Shown here: piece by piece, positions 56,408-64,000 of the stretch
Numbering within the stretch: position 1 is the first letter of the stretch
Layout: every line of letters starts with the position of its first letter
Source of the DNA: Serratia entomophila
Lineage (GTDB): Bacteria; Pseudomonadota; Gammaproteobacteria; Enterobacterales; Enterobacteriaceae
DNA length: 64,000 nucleotides
Reading direction: 5' to 3'
Assembly: GCF_021462285.1 (NCBI RefSeq)
Contig: NZ_CP082787.1
Coordinates: 1,116,001-1,180,000 of the forward strand
Translations under genes and position numbers: made by a program
Notes under the pieces: generated by a model
What the model saw: only the letters and a program-made list of their open reading frames with translations
Told to the model about the DNA's origin: nothing
The model's database searches: none

Positions 56408-57559
56408 ATGGATTCGATCAGTGTTGACGAACTCGCCTCAAAAAAAGATCGCTGGTATCGCATTGTGGAGGAAATGCTGGCGCAAGCCGGCATCGCCATC
56501 AATGGCAATCGCCCCTGCGATATCAAAGTGCATAACCCGGCGTTGTTCAAACGCATCCTGCAGGAAGGCTCGCTCGGCTTCGGTGAAAGCTATATGGACG
56601 GCTGGTGGGACTGCGATCGGCTGGATGGGTTATTTGCGCGCATATTGCAGGCCGGCGTCGATGAGCGGCTGCCGAAAAGCCTGAGCGACATTGCGCGCAT
56701 CGCCTATGCCCGGCTGTTTAACCGCCAATCGCGCAAACGCGCCTGGCTGGTGGGCAAAGAGCATTACGACATCGGCAACGACCTGTTTCGGGCGATGCTC
56801 GATCCTTACATGCAATACTCCTGCGGCTACTGGAAACAGGCCGAGACGCTGGAGCAGGCGCAACAAGACAAATTGAAAATGATCTTCGAGAAGCTGCAGC
56901 TCAAGCCGGGCATGTCGCTGCTGGACATCGGCTGCGGCTGGGGCGGGCTGGCGCAGTACGCGGCGGAAAACTACGGCGTCTCGGTGCACGGCGTGACCAT
57001 TTCGGCCGAACAGCAAAAGCTGGCGCAGGAGCGCTGCCGTGGGCTGGACGTCGAGATCCTGCTGCAGGATTATCGCGATCTGAACCGCCAGTTTGACCGC
57101 ATCGTCTCGGTCGGCATGTTCGAGCACGTCGGGCCGAAAAACTACGACACCTACTTCAGCGTGGCGGCGCGCAACCTGAAGCCCGACGGCCTGTTCCTGC
57201 TGCACACCATCGGTTCGAATCAGACCGACCTCAACGTTGACGCCTGGATCGACAAATACATCTTTCCCAACGGCTGTCTGCCGTCGGTGCGGCACATTGC
57301 CGAAGCCAGCGAAGGGCGTTTCGTGATGGAGGACTGGCACAATTTCGGCGCGGATTACGACCGCACCCTGATGGCCTGGTTCGACAACTTCAAACGGGCG
57401 TGGCCGGCATTGTCCGGGCACTATTCCGAACGCTTCGAACGGATGTTCACTTACTATCTGAATGCCTGCGCCGGCGCGTTTCGCTCGCGCAATATTCAGC
57501 TGTGGCAGGTGGTGTTCAGCCCGACGGGCGTGGAGGGCGGGGTGCGGGTTTACCGCTAA
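56408..57559 (+). CDS. cfa: Cyclopropane-fatty-acyl-phospholipid synthase
   Basis: 383 aa. Transfers a methylene from SAM to unsaturated acyl chains of membrane lipids. SAM site LLDIGCGWGGLAQYAA at about residues 170-185; catalytic segments HYDIGNDLFRAMLDPYMQYSCGYW (split) and GMFEHVGPKNYDTYF. The E. coli cfa gene lies elsewhere; here it occupies the qmcA-cnoX gap where E. coli has fetAB. Whether it is the only copy cannot be told. Confidence 0.92.
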   Translation: MDSISVDELASKKDRWYRIVEEMLAQAGIAINGNRPCDIKVHNPALFKRILQEGSLGFGESYMDGWWDCDRLDGLFARILQAGVDERLPKSLSDIARIAYARLFNRQSRKRAWLVGKEHYDIGNDLFRAMLDPYMQYSCGYWKQAETLEQAQQDKLKMIFEKLQLKPGMSLLDIGCGWGGLAQYAAENYGVSVHGVTISAEQQKLAQERCRGLDVEILLQDYRDLNRQFDRIVSVGMFEHVGPKNYDTYFSVAARNLKPDGLFLLHTIGSNQTDLNVDAWIDKYIFPNGCLPSVRHIAEASEGRFVMEDWHNFGADYDRTLMAWFDNFKRAWPALSGHYSERFERMFTYYLNACAGAFRSRNIQLWQVVFSPTGVEGGVRVYR

Positions 57560-57561
57560 TC

Positions 57562-57675
57562 CCCCTCGTCTTTCCCGCCGCATCGTTGTTGGCTGCACGT
57601 TCGAACCCTGGTCACTTAGTTATCTAAGCTCCCAGGGCTTCTCACGTTTGCCGCCTGGATGCGACGAAAAATCCA
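57562..57675 (-). repeat. ERIC-like intergenic repeat
   Basis: On the minus strand it reads ...CATCCAGGCGGCAAACGTGA, then CCCTGGGAGCTTAGATAAC, TAAGTGACCAGGG, GTGCAGCCAACAACGATGC, following the ERIC consensus over most of its length. The core pairs CCCTGG (57606-57611) with CCAGGG (57632-57637), and CTTAG with CTAAG inside. It fills the gap between the convergent cfa and cnoX ends; boundaries are approximate. Confidence 0.78.
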
Positions 57676-57690
57676 TTGGGGATGGCGGGA

Positions 57691-58545
57691 TTAATATAAT
57701 AAAGAATACAGCTGACGCCGATATTTGGCCGCCAGCGCGTCGCCGGTACCCAGCGCGGCCAGAATATCCATCAGCGTCTTGCGCGCATTGCCGTTGGCGG
57801 CGGCCAGATCTTTCTTCAGATGGCCCATCAGCAGCTCCAGCGCCTCTTCGTTGCGCCCGACCTGATGCAGCTGCAGCGCCAGCTGCACCGCCAGATCCAC
57901 GTTGTCCGGCTGCTGCTGAACCTGTTGTTGCAGCTGCTGGATTTCCGGGGTGTCGGCCGCCTGCTTCAGCAGCTCAATTTGCGCCACCAGGCCCTGATAA
58001 CGGGTGTCGCGGTCCTGCAATGGGATGGTCGCCAGCACCGCTTCGGCGTCTTCGCTGCGGTTTAGCGCGATTTGGGTCTCCGCCAACGTCAGGCCGATGT
58101 CGCTGCGCTGCTGGCTTGACTGCCAGGCGTCCTTCAGCAGCGGCAGCGCCTCGGCGGCCTTGCCTTCCGCCAGCAGTTCCATCGCCTGCGCCAGCTTCAG
58201 ATCTTCTTCCTTCGGCAGGAAACGCTGCAGGAATTCGCGAATCACCTCTTCCGGCTGCGGGCCCTGGAAACCGTCGACCGGCTGACCGTCTTTAAACAGG
58301 TATACCGTCGGGATGGAGCGCAAACCAAACTGAGAGGCGATCATCTGTTCGGCGTCGCAGTCCACCTTGGCCAGTACGAACTGCCCGGCGTATTCCGCCG
58401 CCAGCTTGTCCAGCACCGGCGTGAGCTGCAGGCAGTGTTGGCTGCGCTCTGACCAGAAGTAGAACAGCACCGGAATGGACATCGATTGTTCCAGCGTCTG
58501 GTGCAGGTTAGTTTCGTTAATATCAACAACAGCTTGAGCTAGCAT
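57691..58545 (-). CDS. cnoX: Chaperedoxin CnoX (YbbN)
   Basis: 284 aa, the E. coli length. An N-terminal thioredoxin fold in which the usual WCGPC is replaced by SERSQHC, so it cannot act as a standard oxidoreductase; the C-terminal half is TPR-like and helical. In E. coli it protects proteins from hypochlorite damage and hands them to GroEL and DnaK. Start at 58545 chosen by homology; the frame extends to 58602. Confidence 0.95.
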   Translation of the reverse strand: MLAQAVVDINETNLHQTLEQSMSIPVLFYFWSERSQHCLQLTPVLDKLAAEYAGQFVLAKVDCDAEQMIASQFGLRSIPTVYLFKDGQPVDGFQGPQPEEVIREFLQRFLPKEEDLKLAQAMELLAEGKAAEALPLLKDAWQSSQQRSDIGLTLAETQIALNRSEDAEAVLATIPLQDRDTRYQGLVAQIELLKQAADTPEIQQLQQQVQQQPDNVDLAVQLALQLHQVGRNEEALELLMGHLKKDLAAANGNARKTLMDILAALGTGDALAAKYRRQLYSLLY

Positions 58546-58623
58546 GTATTTTCTCTCTGATCTTGCGGAGCCATTGAGGTGTAGATGGGGGCGCGCCGCC
58601 ATTCTTCAACCCCGGCGGCCAAA

Positions 58624-59400
58624 TTAACCGTTGCTGCGCAGCAGCCAGTCCAGGCAGCGGCCCGGCAGGATACGGCGCAGCACGCTCAGCGCATGCGCCA
58701 GTAGGGTAACCGGGTAGCGCAGTTTGGCCCTTGGGCTTTCCAGCGCGTGGCGCAGCTTGGGCAGAATGGCCTCCGGCGGCAGCGTCAGGCGCCTGGCGAT
58801 GCCGGGGTTATGCACCGGTTTGTCGCTCTGCGTTTGGTTGACGTTCTGGGTAAAGTGAGTGGCGATCGGCCCCGGTTCAATCAGGCTTACCTGAATGCCG
58901 CTGCCGTGCAGCTCCATGCGCAACGCATCGGACCAGGCTTCCAGCGCAAACTTGCTGGCGGCGTAGGCACCGCGACCGGCGCTGGACACCAGCCCCATCA
59001 CCGAACTGGTTTGGATAATGCGCCCTTCGCCGTGCGGCAGCATCGCCGGCAGCAGCAGCTGGGTGAGCTGATGGGTGCCGAACAGGTTGGTGGCGAACTG
59101 CCGCTCCAGCTGGCTGCGCGAAATACTGCTCAGCGGGCCGTAAACCCCGAAGCCGCCGTTGTTGAACAGGCCATACAGGCGGCCCCCGGTCAGCGCAATC
59201 ACCTGCGCCGCCGCGTTTTCGACGCTGGCGCTGTCGTCCAGATCCAGCTCGATGCCTTCCAGCCCAAGCTGACGCATGTTTTCCACGTCCTGCGGTTTGC
59301 GGCAGGCCGCCAACACCCGGTAGCCGCGGTTGCGCAGATCCTGCGCCGCAATCAGGCCAATTCCGCTGGAACAGCCGGTTATCAATACCGCTTTTTGCAT
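58624..59400 (-). CDS. ybbO: Short-chain dehydrogenase/reductase YbbO
   Basis: 258 aa. Cofactor loop TGCSSGIG near residue 8, NNGGFGVYG, catalytic Ser in TSSVMGLVSSAG and YAASK (Tyr-Lys pair). In E. coli YbbO reduces aldehydes, including medium-chain ones. Same gene order next to tesA. Confidence 0.93.
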   Translation of the reverse strand: MQKAVLITGCSSGIGLIAAQDLRNRGYRVLAACRKPQDVENMRQLGLEGIELDLDDSASVENAAAQVIALTGGRLYGLFNNGGFGVYGPLSSISRSQLERQFATNLFGTHQLTQLLLPAMLPHGEGRIIQTSSVMGLVSSAGRGAYAASKFALEAWSDALRMELHGSGIQVSLIEPGPIATHFTQNVNQTQSDKPVHNPGIARRLTLPPEAILPKLRHALESPRAKLRYPVTLLAHALSVLRRILPGRCLDWLLRSNG

Positions 59401-59425
59401 AACTTTACCTAGAGTACGGCCCTAT

Positions 59426-60067
59426 TTAATTAGACTCATGTTTTACTAGAGGTTCCAGACGTTCCGCCATCCAGGTGGCGATAAACGGCTGGGCGTCCCG
59501 ATTGGGGTGCAATCCGTCGTCCTGCATCCATTCCGCTTTCACCACCACCTGTTCCATATAGAACGGCAGCAGCGGGATATTGAACTGCTTGGCCAGCGCC
59601 GGGTAAATTGCGCTGAACGCCTCAGTATAGCGGCGGCCGTAGTTCGGCGGAATGCGGATCTGCATCAGCAACGGCTGGGCGCCGGCCTGTTGCACCAGGG
59701 TGATGATTTGGCCGAGATCGCGCTGCAGGTCCTGCGCCGGGAAACCGCGCAGACCATCGTTGGCCCCCAGTTCGATCAGCACCCAGCGCGGTTGGTGTTG
59801 TTTCAACAGCGCCGGCAGGCGCGCCAGGCCCTGCGCCGCGGTATCGCCGCTGATGCTGGCGTTGACCAGCTGCGGTTCGCCCGGTTTTTTCTGCCATTGC
59901 CCGGCCAACAGCGTCGGCCAGGCTTGCGCTACCGGCAGGCGGTAGCCGGCGCTTAAACTGTCGCCCAAAATCAATAAGGTATCGGCGGCGACAGCGCGTA
60001 AACTGAATAATCCCAACAGCAAAAGGAAGGGAAGATGCCAGCGGAAAACGTTCTTGAAGTTCATCAT
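59426..60067 (-). CDS. tesA: Multifunctional periplasmic acyl-CoA thioesterase I / lysophospholipase L1
   Basis: 213 aa SGNH hydrolase. The signal peptide ends RAVAA; catalytic Ser in GDSLSAGY, GAND (Asn) and DGLHPN (Asp-His). The start is the first ATG of the MMNFKN pair (60067). The open frame runs much farther upstream antisense to ybbA, but this start matches the family. It overlaps the divergent ybbA head to head by 33 bp, as in E. coli. Confidence 0.95.
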   Translation of the reverse strand: MMNFKNVFRWHLPFLLLLGLFSLRAVAADTLLILGDSLSAGYRLPVAQAWPTLLAGQWQKKPGEPQLVNASISGDTAAQGLARLPALLKQHQPRWVLIELGANDGLRGFPAQDLQRDLGQIITLVQQAGAQPLLMQIRIPPNYGRRYTEAFSAIYPALAKQFNIPLLPFYMEQVVVKAEWMQDDGLHPNRDAQPFIATWMAERLEPLVKHESN

Positions 60068-60721
60068 CTTAGTAAACACGTTGGTCAGGGTGAGCATCAG
60101 CTCACCATCCTTACCGGAGTCGAGCTGGTTGTCAAACCCGCGCAGACAATTGCCCTGATCGGCGAATCCGGATCGGGCAAATCGACGCTGCTGGGCATCC
60201 TCGCCGGGCTGGACGACGGCAGCGAGGGGGCGGTGCATTTGCTGGGCGAGTCGCTGACCGCCTTGGATGAAGAGGGGCGCGCCGCGCTGCGCGCCAAAAA
60301 CGTCGGCTTCGTATTCCAGTCGTTCATGCTGGTGCCGACGCTGAACGCGCTGGAAAACGTGCAGCTGCCGGCCCTGCTGCGCGGCGAGAGCGATCGCCAA
60401 AGCCGTGAGCAGGCGGTGCAGTTGCTGGAACAGCTGGGGCTGGGCAAGCGGCTCGATCACCTGCCGGCGCAGCTGTCCGGCGGCGAGCAGCAGCGGGTGG
60501 CGCTGGCGCGCGCCTTCAGCGGTCGGCCGCGGGTGCTGTTCGCCGACGAACCGACCGGCAACCTGGATCGCCAAACCGGCGAACGCATCGCCGACCTGCT
60601 GTTTTCCCTCAACCGGGATTTCGCCACCACCCTGATTCTGGTCACCCATGACGAAACCCTGGCGGCGCGCTGCCAGCGGCGGCTGCGGCTGCGTGAAGGC
60701 AAGCTGTGGGAGGAAGCATGA
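60035..60721 (+). CDS. ybbA: ABC transporter ATPase YbbA
   Basis: 228 aa, LolD/MacB-like. Walker A GESGSGKST near residue 41, Q-loop VFQSFMLVP, signature LSGGEQQR, Walker B VLFADEPTGNLD. Works with YbbP; a role in SGNH or lipid-like cargo with TesA has been suggested in the family, but nothing here proves it. GGAAGGGAAG lies before its ATG. ATGA overlap with ybbP. Confidence 0.94.
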   Translation: MPAENVLEVHHLSKHVGQGEHQLTILTGVELVVKPAQTIALIGESGSGKSTLLGILAGLDDGSEGAVHLLGESLTALDEEGRAALRAKNVGFVFQSFMLVPTLNALENVQLPALLRGESDRQSREQAVQLLEQLGLGKRLDHLPAQLSGGEQQRVALARAFSGRPRVLFADEPTGNLDRQTGERIADLLFSLNRDFATTLILVTHDETLAARCQRRLRLREGKLWEEA

Positions 60722-63150
60722 TCTGGCGCTGGTTCTGGCGGGAATGGCGCTCCCCGTCATTACTGATCGTCTGGCTGGCGCTGACGCTGTCGGTGGCCTG
60801 CGTGCTGGCGCTGGGCAGCATCAGCGACCGCATGGACAAAGGGCTGAGCCAGCAGAGCCGCGACTTTATCGCCGGCGATCGGGTATTGCGCAGCGCGCAT
60901 CCTGTGCCGGAAGGCTGGCTGCTGGATGCGCAGCAGCAGCGGCTGAAGGTGAGCCGCCAGCTGTCGTTCACCACCATGACCTACGCCGGTGACCGGCCGC
61001 AACTGGCGGACGTCAAGGCCACCGACCTGGCCTACCCGCTGTACGGCAAGCTGGAAACGCGCCCGGCCAACGCCAAACCTGAGCCGGGATCCGTGCTGGT
61101 GGCGCCGCGTCTGCTGGCGCTGCTCAACGTCAAGATCGGGGATATGCTTGAGGTCGGCGACACCCGCCTGCGCATCGCCGGGGAGATCGTTCAGGAGCCG
61201 GATTCCGGCTTCAACCCGTTCCAGACCGCGCCGCGCATCATGATCAACCTGGCGGACGTCGATAAAACCGGCGCGGTGCAGCCGGGCAGCCATTTGACCT
61301 ATCGCTACATGTTCGCCGGTGCGCCGCAGGATATCGAACGCTACGAAGAGCGCCTGACGCCGCAGCTGACGCCGGATCAGCGCTGGTTTGGTCTGCAAGA
61401 GTCCGGCAGCGCGCTGGGCAAATCGCTGCAGCGTTCCCAGCAGTTCTTGCTGTTGTCGGCATTATTGACGTTGCTGCTGTCGATCGCCGCCGTGGCGGTG
61501 GCGATGAGCCACTACTGCCGCAGCCGCTATGATCTGATCGCGGTGCTGAAAACGCTGGGGGCAGGGCGCGGGGCGCTACGCAGGCTGATCGTCGGCCAGT
61601 GGCTGGCGGTGATGCTGTTGGCGGCGGTGTGCGGCGGGGCGATCGGGCTGGCGTTCGAGGCGCTGCTGATCCGCCTGCTGGCGCCGGTGCTGCCGGCGGC
61701 GCTGCCTGCGGCCGGCGCCTGGCCATGGCTGTGGGCGCTGGGCGCGCTGGTGATGATTTCGCTGCTGGTCGGTCTGCGGCCGTATCGGCAACTGCTGGCT
61801 ACTCAGCCGCTGCGGGTATTGCGCCGCGACGTGGTGGCCAACGTCTGGCCGCTGCGTTATTTCCTGCCGGCGACGGCGGTGATTGTGGTGGCGCTGCTGA
61901 CCGCGCTGATGGGGGCCAGTACGCTACTGTGGGCCATTCTGGCCGGCATCCTGGTGCTGGCGCTGCTGCTGGGCGGCATTGGCTGGGGCAGCCTGCTGCT
62001 GCTGCGCCGCATCAGGCTGAAGAGCCTGGCACTGCGGCTGGCGGTCAACCGCCTGCTGCACCAGCCGTGGGTCACCGTCAGCCAGCTGGCGGCGTTCTCT
62101 CTGTCGTTCATGCTGCTGGCGCTGTTGCTGGTGCTGCGCGGTGACCTGCTGGAGCGCTGGCAACAGCAGCTGCCGCCGGACAGCCCGAACTATTTCCTGC
62201 TGAATATGACCGAGGCCCAGGTGCCGCAGGTGCAGAGCTTCCTGCAGCAGCATCGAATCAAGCCGGAGACCTATTACCCGATCGTGCGGGTGCGCCTGAC
62301 CGAGATCAACCAGCAGGTGGCCACCGAGCGGGTGCATGAGGACGATCCGGGCGGCGAGGCGGTCAACCGCGAGCTGAACCTGACCTGGCTGGCGCAGCTG
62401 CCGGATCATAACCCGCTGGTGGCGGGCAGTTGGCCGCCGAAGGCCGGCGAGGTGTCGATGGACCAAGGCATCGCCGGGCGCCTGAAGATCTCGCTGGGCG
62501 ACACCCTGACCTTCAGCGGCGATACCCAATCCTTCAGCGCTAAAGTCACCAGCCTGAGGCAGGTGGACTGGGAAAGCCTGAAGCCGAACTTCTACTTTAT
62601 CTTCCCGCCGGGCGCGCTGGACGGCCAGCCGCAAACCTGGCTGACCAGCTTCCGTTACGACGGCGACGGCCAGATGCTGACCCAGCTGAATCGCCAGTTC
62701 CCGACGCTCAGCCTGCTGGATATCGGCTCGATCCTGAAACAGGTCGGCGGCGTGCTGCAGCAGGTCAGCCGCGCGCTGGAGGTGATGGTGGTGCTGGTGG
62801 TGCTGTGCGGCGGTCTGTTGCTGATGGCGCAGGTGCAGGTCGGCATGCGGCAGCGGCGGCAGGAGCTGGTGGTGTACCGCACGTTGGGCGCCGGCAAGCG
62901 GCTGCTGCGCAGCACGCTGTGGTGCGAGTTCGCTTTGCTGGGGCTGGTGGCGGGCGTTGCGGCGGCGGTCGGCGCGGAAGCGGCGCTGTGGCTGCTGCAA
63001 AGCCGGGTGTTCGACTTCCCCTGGGCGCCGACGCCGGTGCTGTGGTGGGCGTTGCCGCTGTTCAGCGCGCTGTTGCTGTCGCTGTGCGGCGGCTGGCTCG
63101 GCGTGCGCCTGCTGCGTGGGCAAGCGTTGTTCCGCAGCTACGACGGGTAA
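60718..63150 (+). CDS. ybbP: FtsX-like ABC transporter permease YbbP
   Basis: 810 aa (E. coli 804). Ten predicted membrane segments in two FtsX-type halves: one near the N-terminus (LLIVWLALTLSVACVLALGS), blocks around 245-460 and 690-800. Large periplasmic domains separate them. MacB-superfamily architecture suggests mechanotransmission rather than import. Start at 60718 overlaps the ybbA stop. Confidence 0.92.
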   Translation: MIWRWFWREWRSPSLLIVWLALTLSVACVLALGSISDRMDKGLSQQSRDFIAGDRVLRSAHPVPEGWLLDAQQQRLKVSRQLSFTTMTYAGDRPQLADVKATDLAYPLYGKLETRPANAKPEPGSVLVAPRLLALLNVKIGDMLEVGDTRLRIAGEIVQEPDSGFNPFQTAPRIMINLADVDKTGAVQPGSHLTYRYMFAGAPQDIERYEERLTPQLTPDQRWFGLQESGSALGKSLQRSQQFLLLSALLTLLLSIAAVAVAMSHYCRSRYDLIAVLKTLGAGRGALRRLIVGQWLAVMLLAAVCGGAIGLAFEALLIRLLAPVLPAALPAAGAWPWLWALGALVMISLLVGLRPYRQLLATQPLRVLRRDVVANVWPLRYFLPATAVIVVALLTALMGASTLLWAILAGILVLALLLGGIGWGSLLLLRRIRLKSLALRLAVNRLLHQPWVTVSQLAAFSLSFMLLALLLVLRGDLLERWQQQLPPDSPNYFLLNMTEAQVPQVQSFLQQHRIKPETYYPIVRVRLTEINQQVATERVHEDDPGGEAVNRELNLTWLAQLPDHNPLVAGSWPPKAGEVSMDQGIAGRLKISLGDTLTFSGDTQSFSAKVTSLRQVDWESLKPNFYFIFPPGALDGQPQTWLTSFRYDGDGQMLTQLNRQFPTLSLLDIGSILKQVGGVLQQVSRALEVMVVLVVLCGGLLLMAQVQVGMRQRRQELVVYRTLGAGKRLLRSTLWCEFALLGLVAGVAAAVGAEAALWLLQSRVFDFPWAPTPVLWWALPLFSALLLSLCGGWLGVRLLRGQALFRSYDG

Positions 63151-63443
63151 TTCGCCGCCAGCGGTGATCCGGCCCGTCACCGGGGCCGGATCCGCTTCCG
63201 ATCTTCTTTCCGCTTTACCGTCGCGAGGCACCCCTGATTAACGCTCTCCCTGTCGCTGCTTTTGATTGCCAGTGAAATCGCTTACAAATTTTATGATGAT
63301 CAGCTGAGGGAACGTTTAATTGCACGGCGTTAATGTTCTGCGTGTTTTATTTTTAAAGTGACGACAATAGAATAAGCGACATTTTATTAGCGGGTTACGA
63401 ATTTTTTTAGCCGGTGCGGCGTTTTTCTTGCAATACAAAAATA
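63151..63443. other. Non-coding gap upstream of galP
   Basis: No convincing gene on either strand. It starts with a perfect inverted repeat, GATCCGGCCC (63166-63175) and GGGCCGGATC (63183-63192), with a 7-base loop, 15 bp past the ybbP stop. This may end ybbP transcripts, although no T run follows. The rest is AT-rich promoter DNA, including a GalR-like site at 63272-63287. Confidence 0.6.
63272..63287. promoter_or_regulatory. Upstream GalR/GalS-like operator
   Basis: GTGAAATCGCTTACAA differs from the consensus GTGKAANCGNTTNCAC at two positions. It is 172 bp upstream of a better match at 63444-63459. Confidence 0.5.
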
Positions 63444-63459
63444 ATGTAACCGTTTCCAC
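63444..63459. promoter_or_regulatory. GalR/GalS-like operator near galP
   Basis: ATGTAACCGTTTCCAC matches the consensus GTGKAANCGNTTNCAC at all but the first base. It adjoins the CRP-like site and lies 86 bp before the ATG. Confidence 0.7.
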
Positions 63460-63462
63460 TAA

Positions 63463-63478
63463 TGTGATCGCACTCACT
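63463..63478. promoter_or_regulatory. CRP-like site
   Basis: TGTGA-TCGCAC-TCACT fits the CRP consensus TGTGAN6TCACA with one mismatch. It fits catabolite control of the downstream sugar transporter. Confidence 0.7.
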
Positions 63479-63544
63479 TACCGTCAACGGATTGCCTCCT
63501 ATCATGGCGCTAACTGATGAACGTTACCTATTATTGGAGGCTGT

Positions 63545-64000
63545 ATGAGTGCTACCGCCAAAGCGGCGCCGGCTGCAAAAAGCCAGGATAATGCCGGTAT
63601 GACTTTTTTCGTCTGTTTTCTGGCTGCGTTAGCCGGGTTGCTGTTTGGCCTGGATATCGGCGTGATTGCGGGCGCTCTGCCGTTTATTACCGAGTCGTTT
63701 AATATCACCAGTTCCCAGCAGGAGTGGGTGGTCAGTTCAATGATGTTTGGGGCGGCGGTCGGCGCGGTCGGCAGTGGCTGGATGAACTTCCGCCTGGGGC
63801 GCAAATACAGCCTGATGATCGGCGCGATCCTGTTTGTGGCGGGGTCGCTGTGTTCGGCGTTCGCGCCCGACGTGGAAATACTGATCGTTTCCCGCGTGTT
63901 GCTGGGGTTGGCGGTGGGCATTGCTTCTTATACGGCGCCGATTTATCTGTCTGAAATTGCGCCGGAGAAAATTCGCGGCAGCATGATTTCCATGTATCAA
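63545..64000 (+). CDS. galP: Galactose/proton symporter, GalP-like (5' part, cut by window end)
   Basis: The first 152 codons of an MFS sugar porter. [44 protein letters not shown] and [17 protein letters not shown] are almost the E. coli GalP sequence; AraE is close, so the sugar is inferred from identity and from the GalR-type operators. Ribosome site GGAGG. It runs off the window. Confidence 0.88.
   Translation, partial: MSATAKAAPAAKSQDNAGMTFFVCFLAALAGLLFGLDIGVIAGALPFITESFNITSSQQEWVVSSMMFGAAVGAVGSGWMNFRLGRKYSLMIGAILFVAGSLCSAFAPDVEILIVSRVLLGLAVGIASYTAPIYLSEIAPEKIRGSMISMYQ

Noticed and set aside
57606..57637. tRNA-like fragment or attachment site (GTTCGAA-type sequence nearby)
   Set aside because: The GTTCGAA resembles a T-loop, but no cloverleaf can be drawn and the sequence fits an ERIC element.

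Overview
The window is chromosomal DNA of a GC-rich (about 60%) gammaproteobacterium of the order Enterobacterales. From about 15 kb onward the gene order follows the Escherichia coli 10-11 min region almost gene for gene: hha-tomB, acrRAB, mscK, rsmS, priC, ybaN, apt, dnaX, ybaB, recR, htpG, adk, hemH, gsk, ybaL, fsr, ushA, ybaK, chiX, ybaP, copA, cueR, ybbJ, qmcA, cnoX, ybbO, tesA, ybbA, ybbP. Protein sequences, GC content, ERIC-type repeats of the Serratia/Yersinia form and several lineage-specific insertions suggest Serratia or a close relative. The genus is an inference, not proven by the window. I saw no tRNA, rRNA, insertion sequence, prophage or CRISPR array.

Layout. (1) 1-8.4 kb: most of a type II secretion (T2SS) operon, from the gspD 3' end through gspEFGHIJKLM and gspO, with a convergent pilotin gene gspS. 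No gspN lies between gspM and gspO. (2) 8.5-10.7 kb: a secreted four-module chitin-active LPMO of GbpA type, then a cytochrome b561, a plausible T2SS cargo and electron-supply pair. (3) 10.8-15.0 kb: adenine permease, adenine deaminase and a divergent LysR regulator. (4) 15.1-16.3 kb: hha-tomB and an orphan AT-richer gene. (5) 16.4-19.7 kb: a zinc-starvation island. Two Zur-type palindromes face each other, one before a metal ABC transporter operon that begins with a 46-codon membrane ORF, the other before the zinc-free ribosomal protein paralogues L31B and L36B. (6) 19.7-28.8 kb: acrB-acrA divergent from acrR with a perfect AcrR operator, a DsrE-like protein and the mechanosensitive channel MscK. 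(7) 28.8-43.2 kb: replication, recombination, purine salvage and chaperone genes, including a dnaX with the complete programmed -1 frameshift signal and a glycerate cassette (CdaR-like regulator, GntP permease, glycerate kinase) inserted between adk and hemH. (8) 43.2-54.8 kb: ybaL, fsr, ushA, a lipoprotein PBP4-like S13 peptidase, ybaK, the ChiX small RNA, ybaP, and copA/cueR with a CueR operator. (9) 54.8-64 kb: ybbJ-qmcA, a cyclopropane fatty acid synthase in the position of E. coli fetAB, cnoX, ybbO, tesA/ybbA/ybbP, and the 5' part of a GalP-like symporter behind GalR/CRP-type sites.

The genes connect through three themes. Chitin: T2SS, the LPMO and ChiX, the sRNA that in enterics silences chitin uptake genes. 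Zinc and copper homeostasis: the Zur island and CopA/CueR. Envelope maintenance and efflux: AcrAB, MscK, Fsr, YbaL, the S13 peptidase and QmcA. The best candidates for new biology are the T2SS-LPMO-b561 arrangement, the small ORF leading the Zur operon, and the orphan gene behind a perfect inverted repeat.
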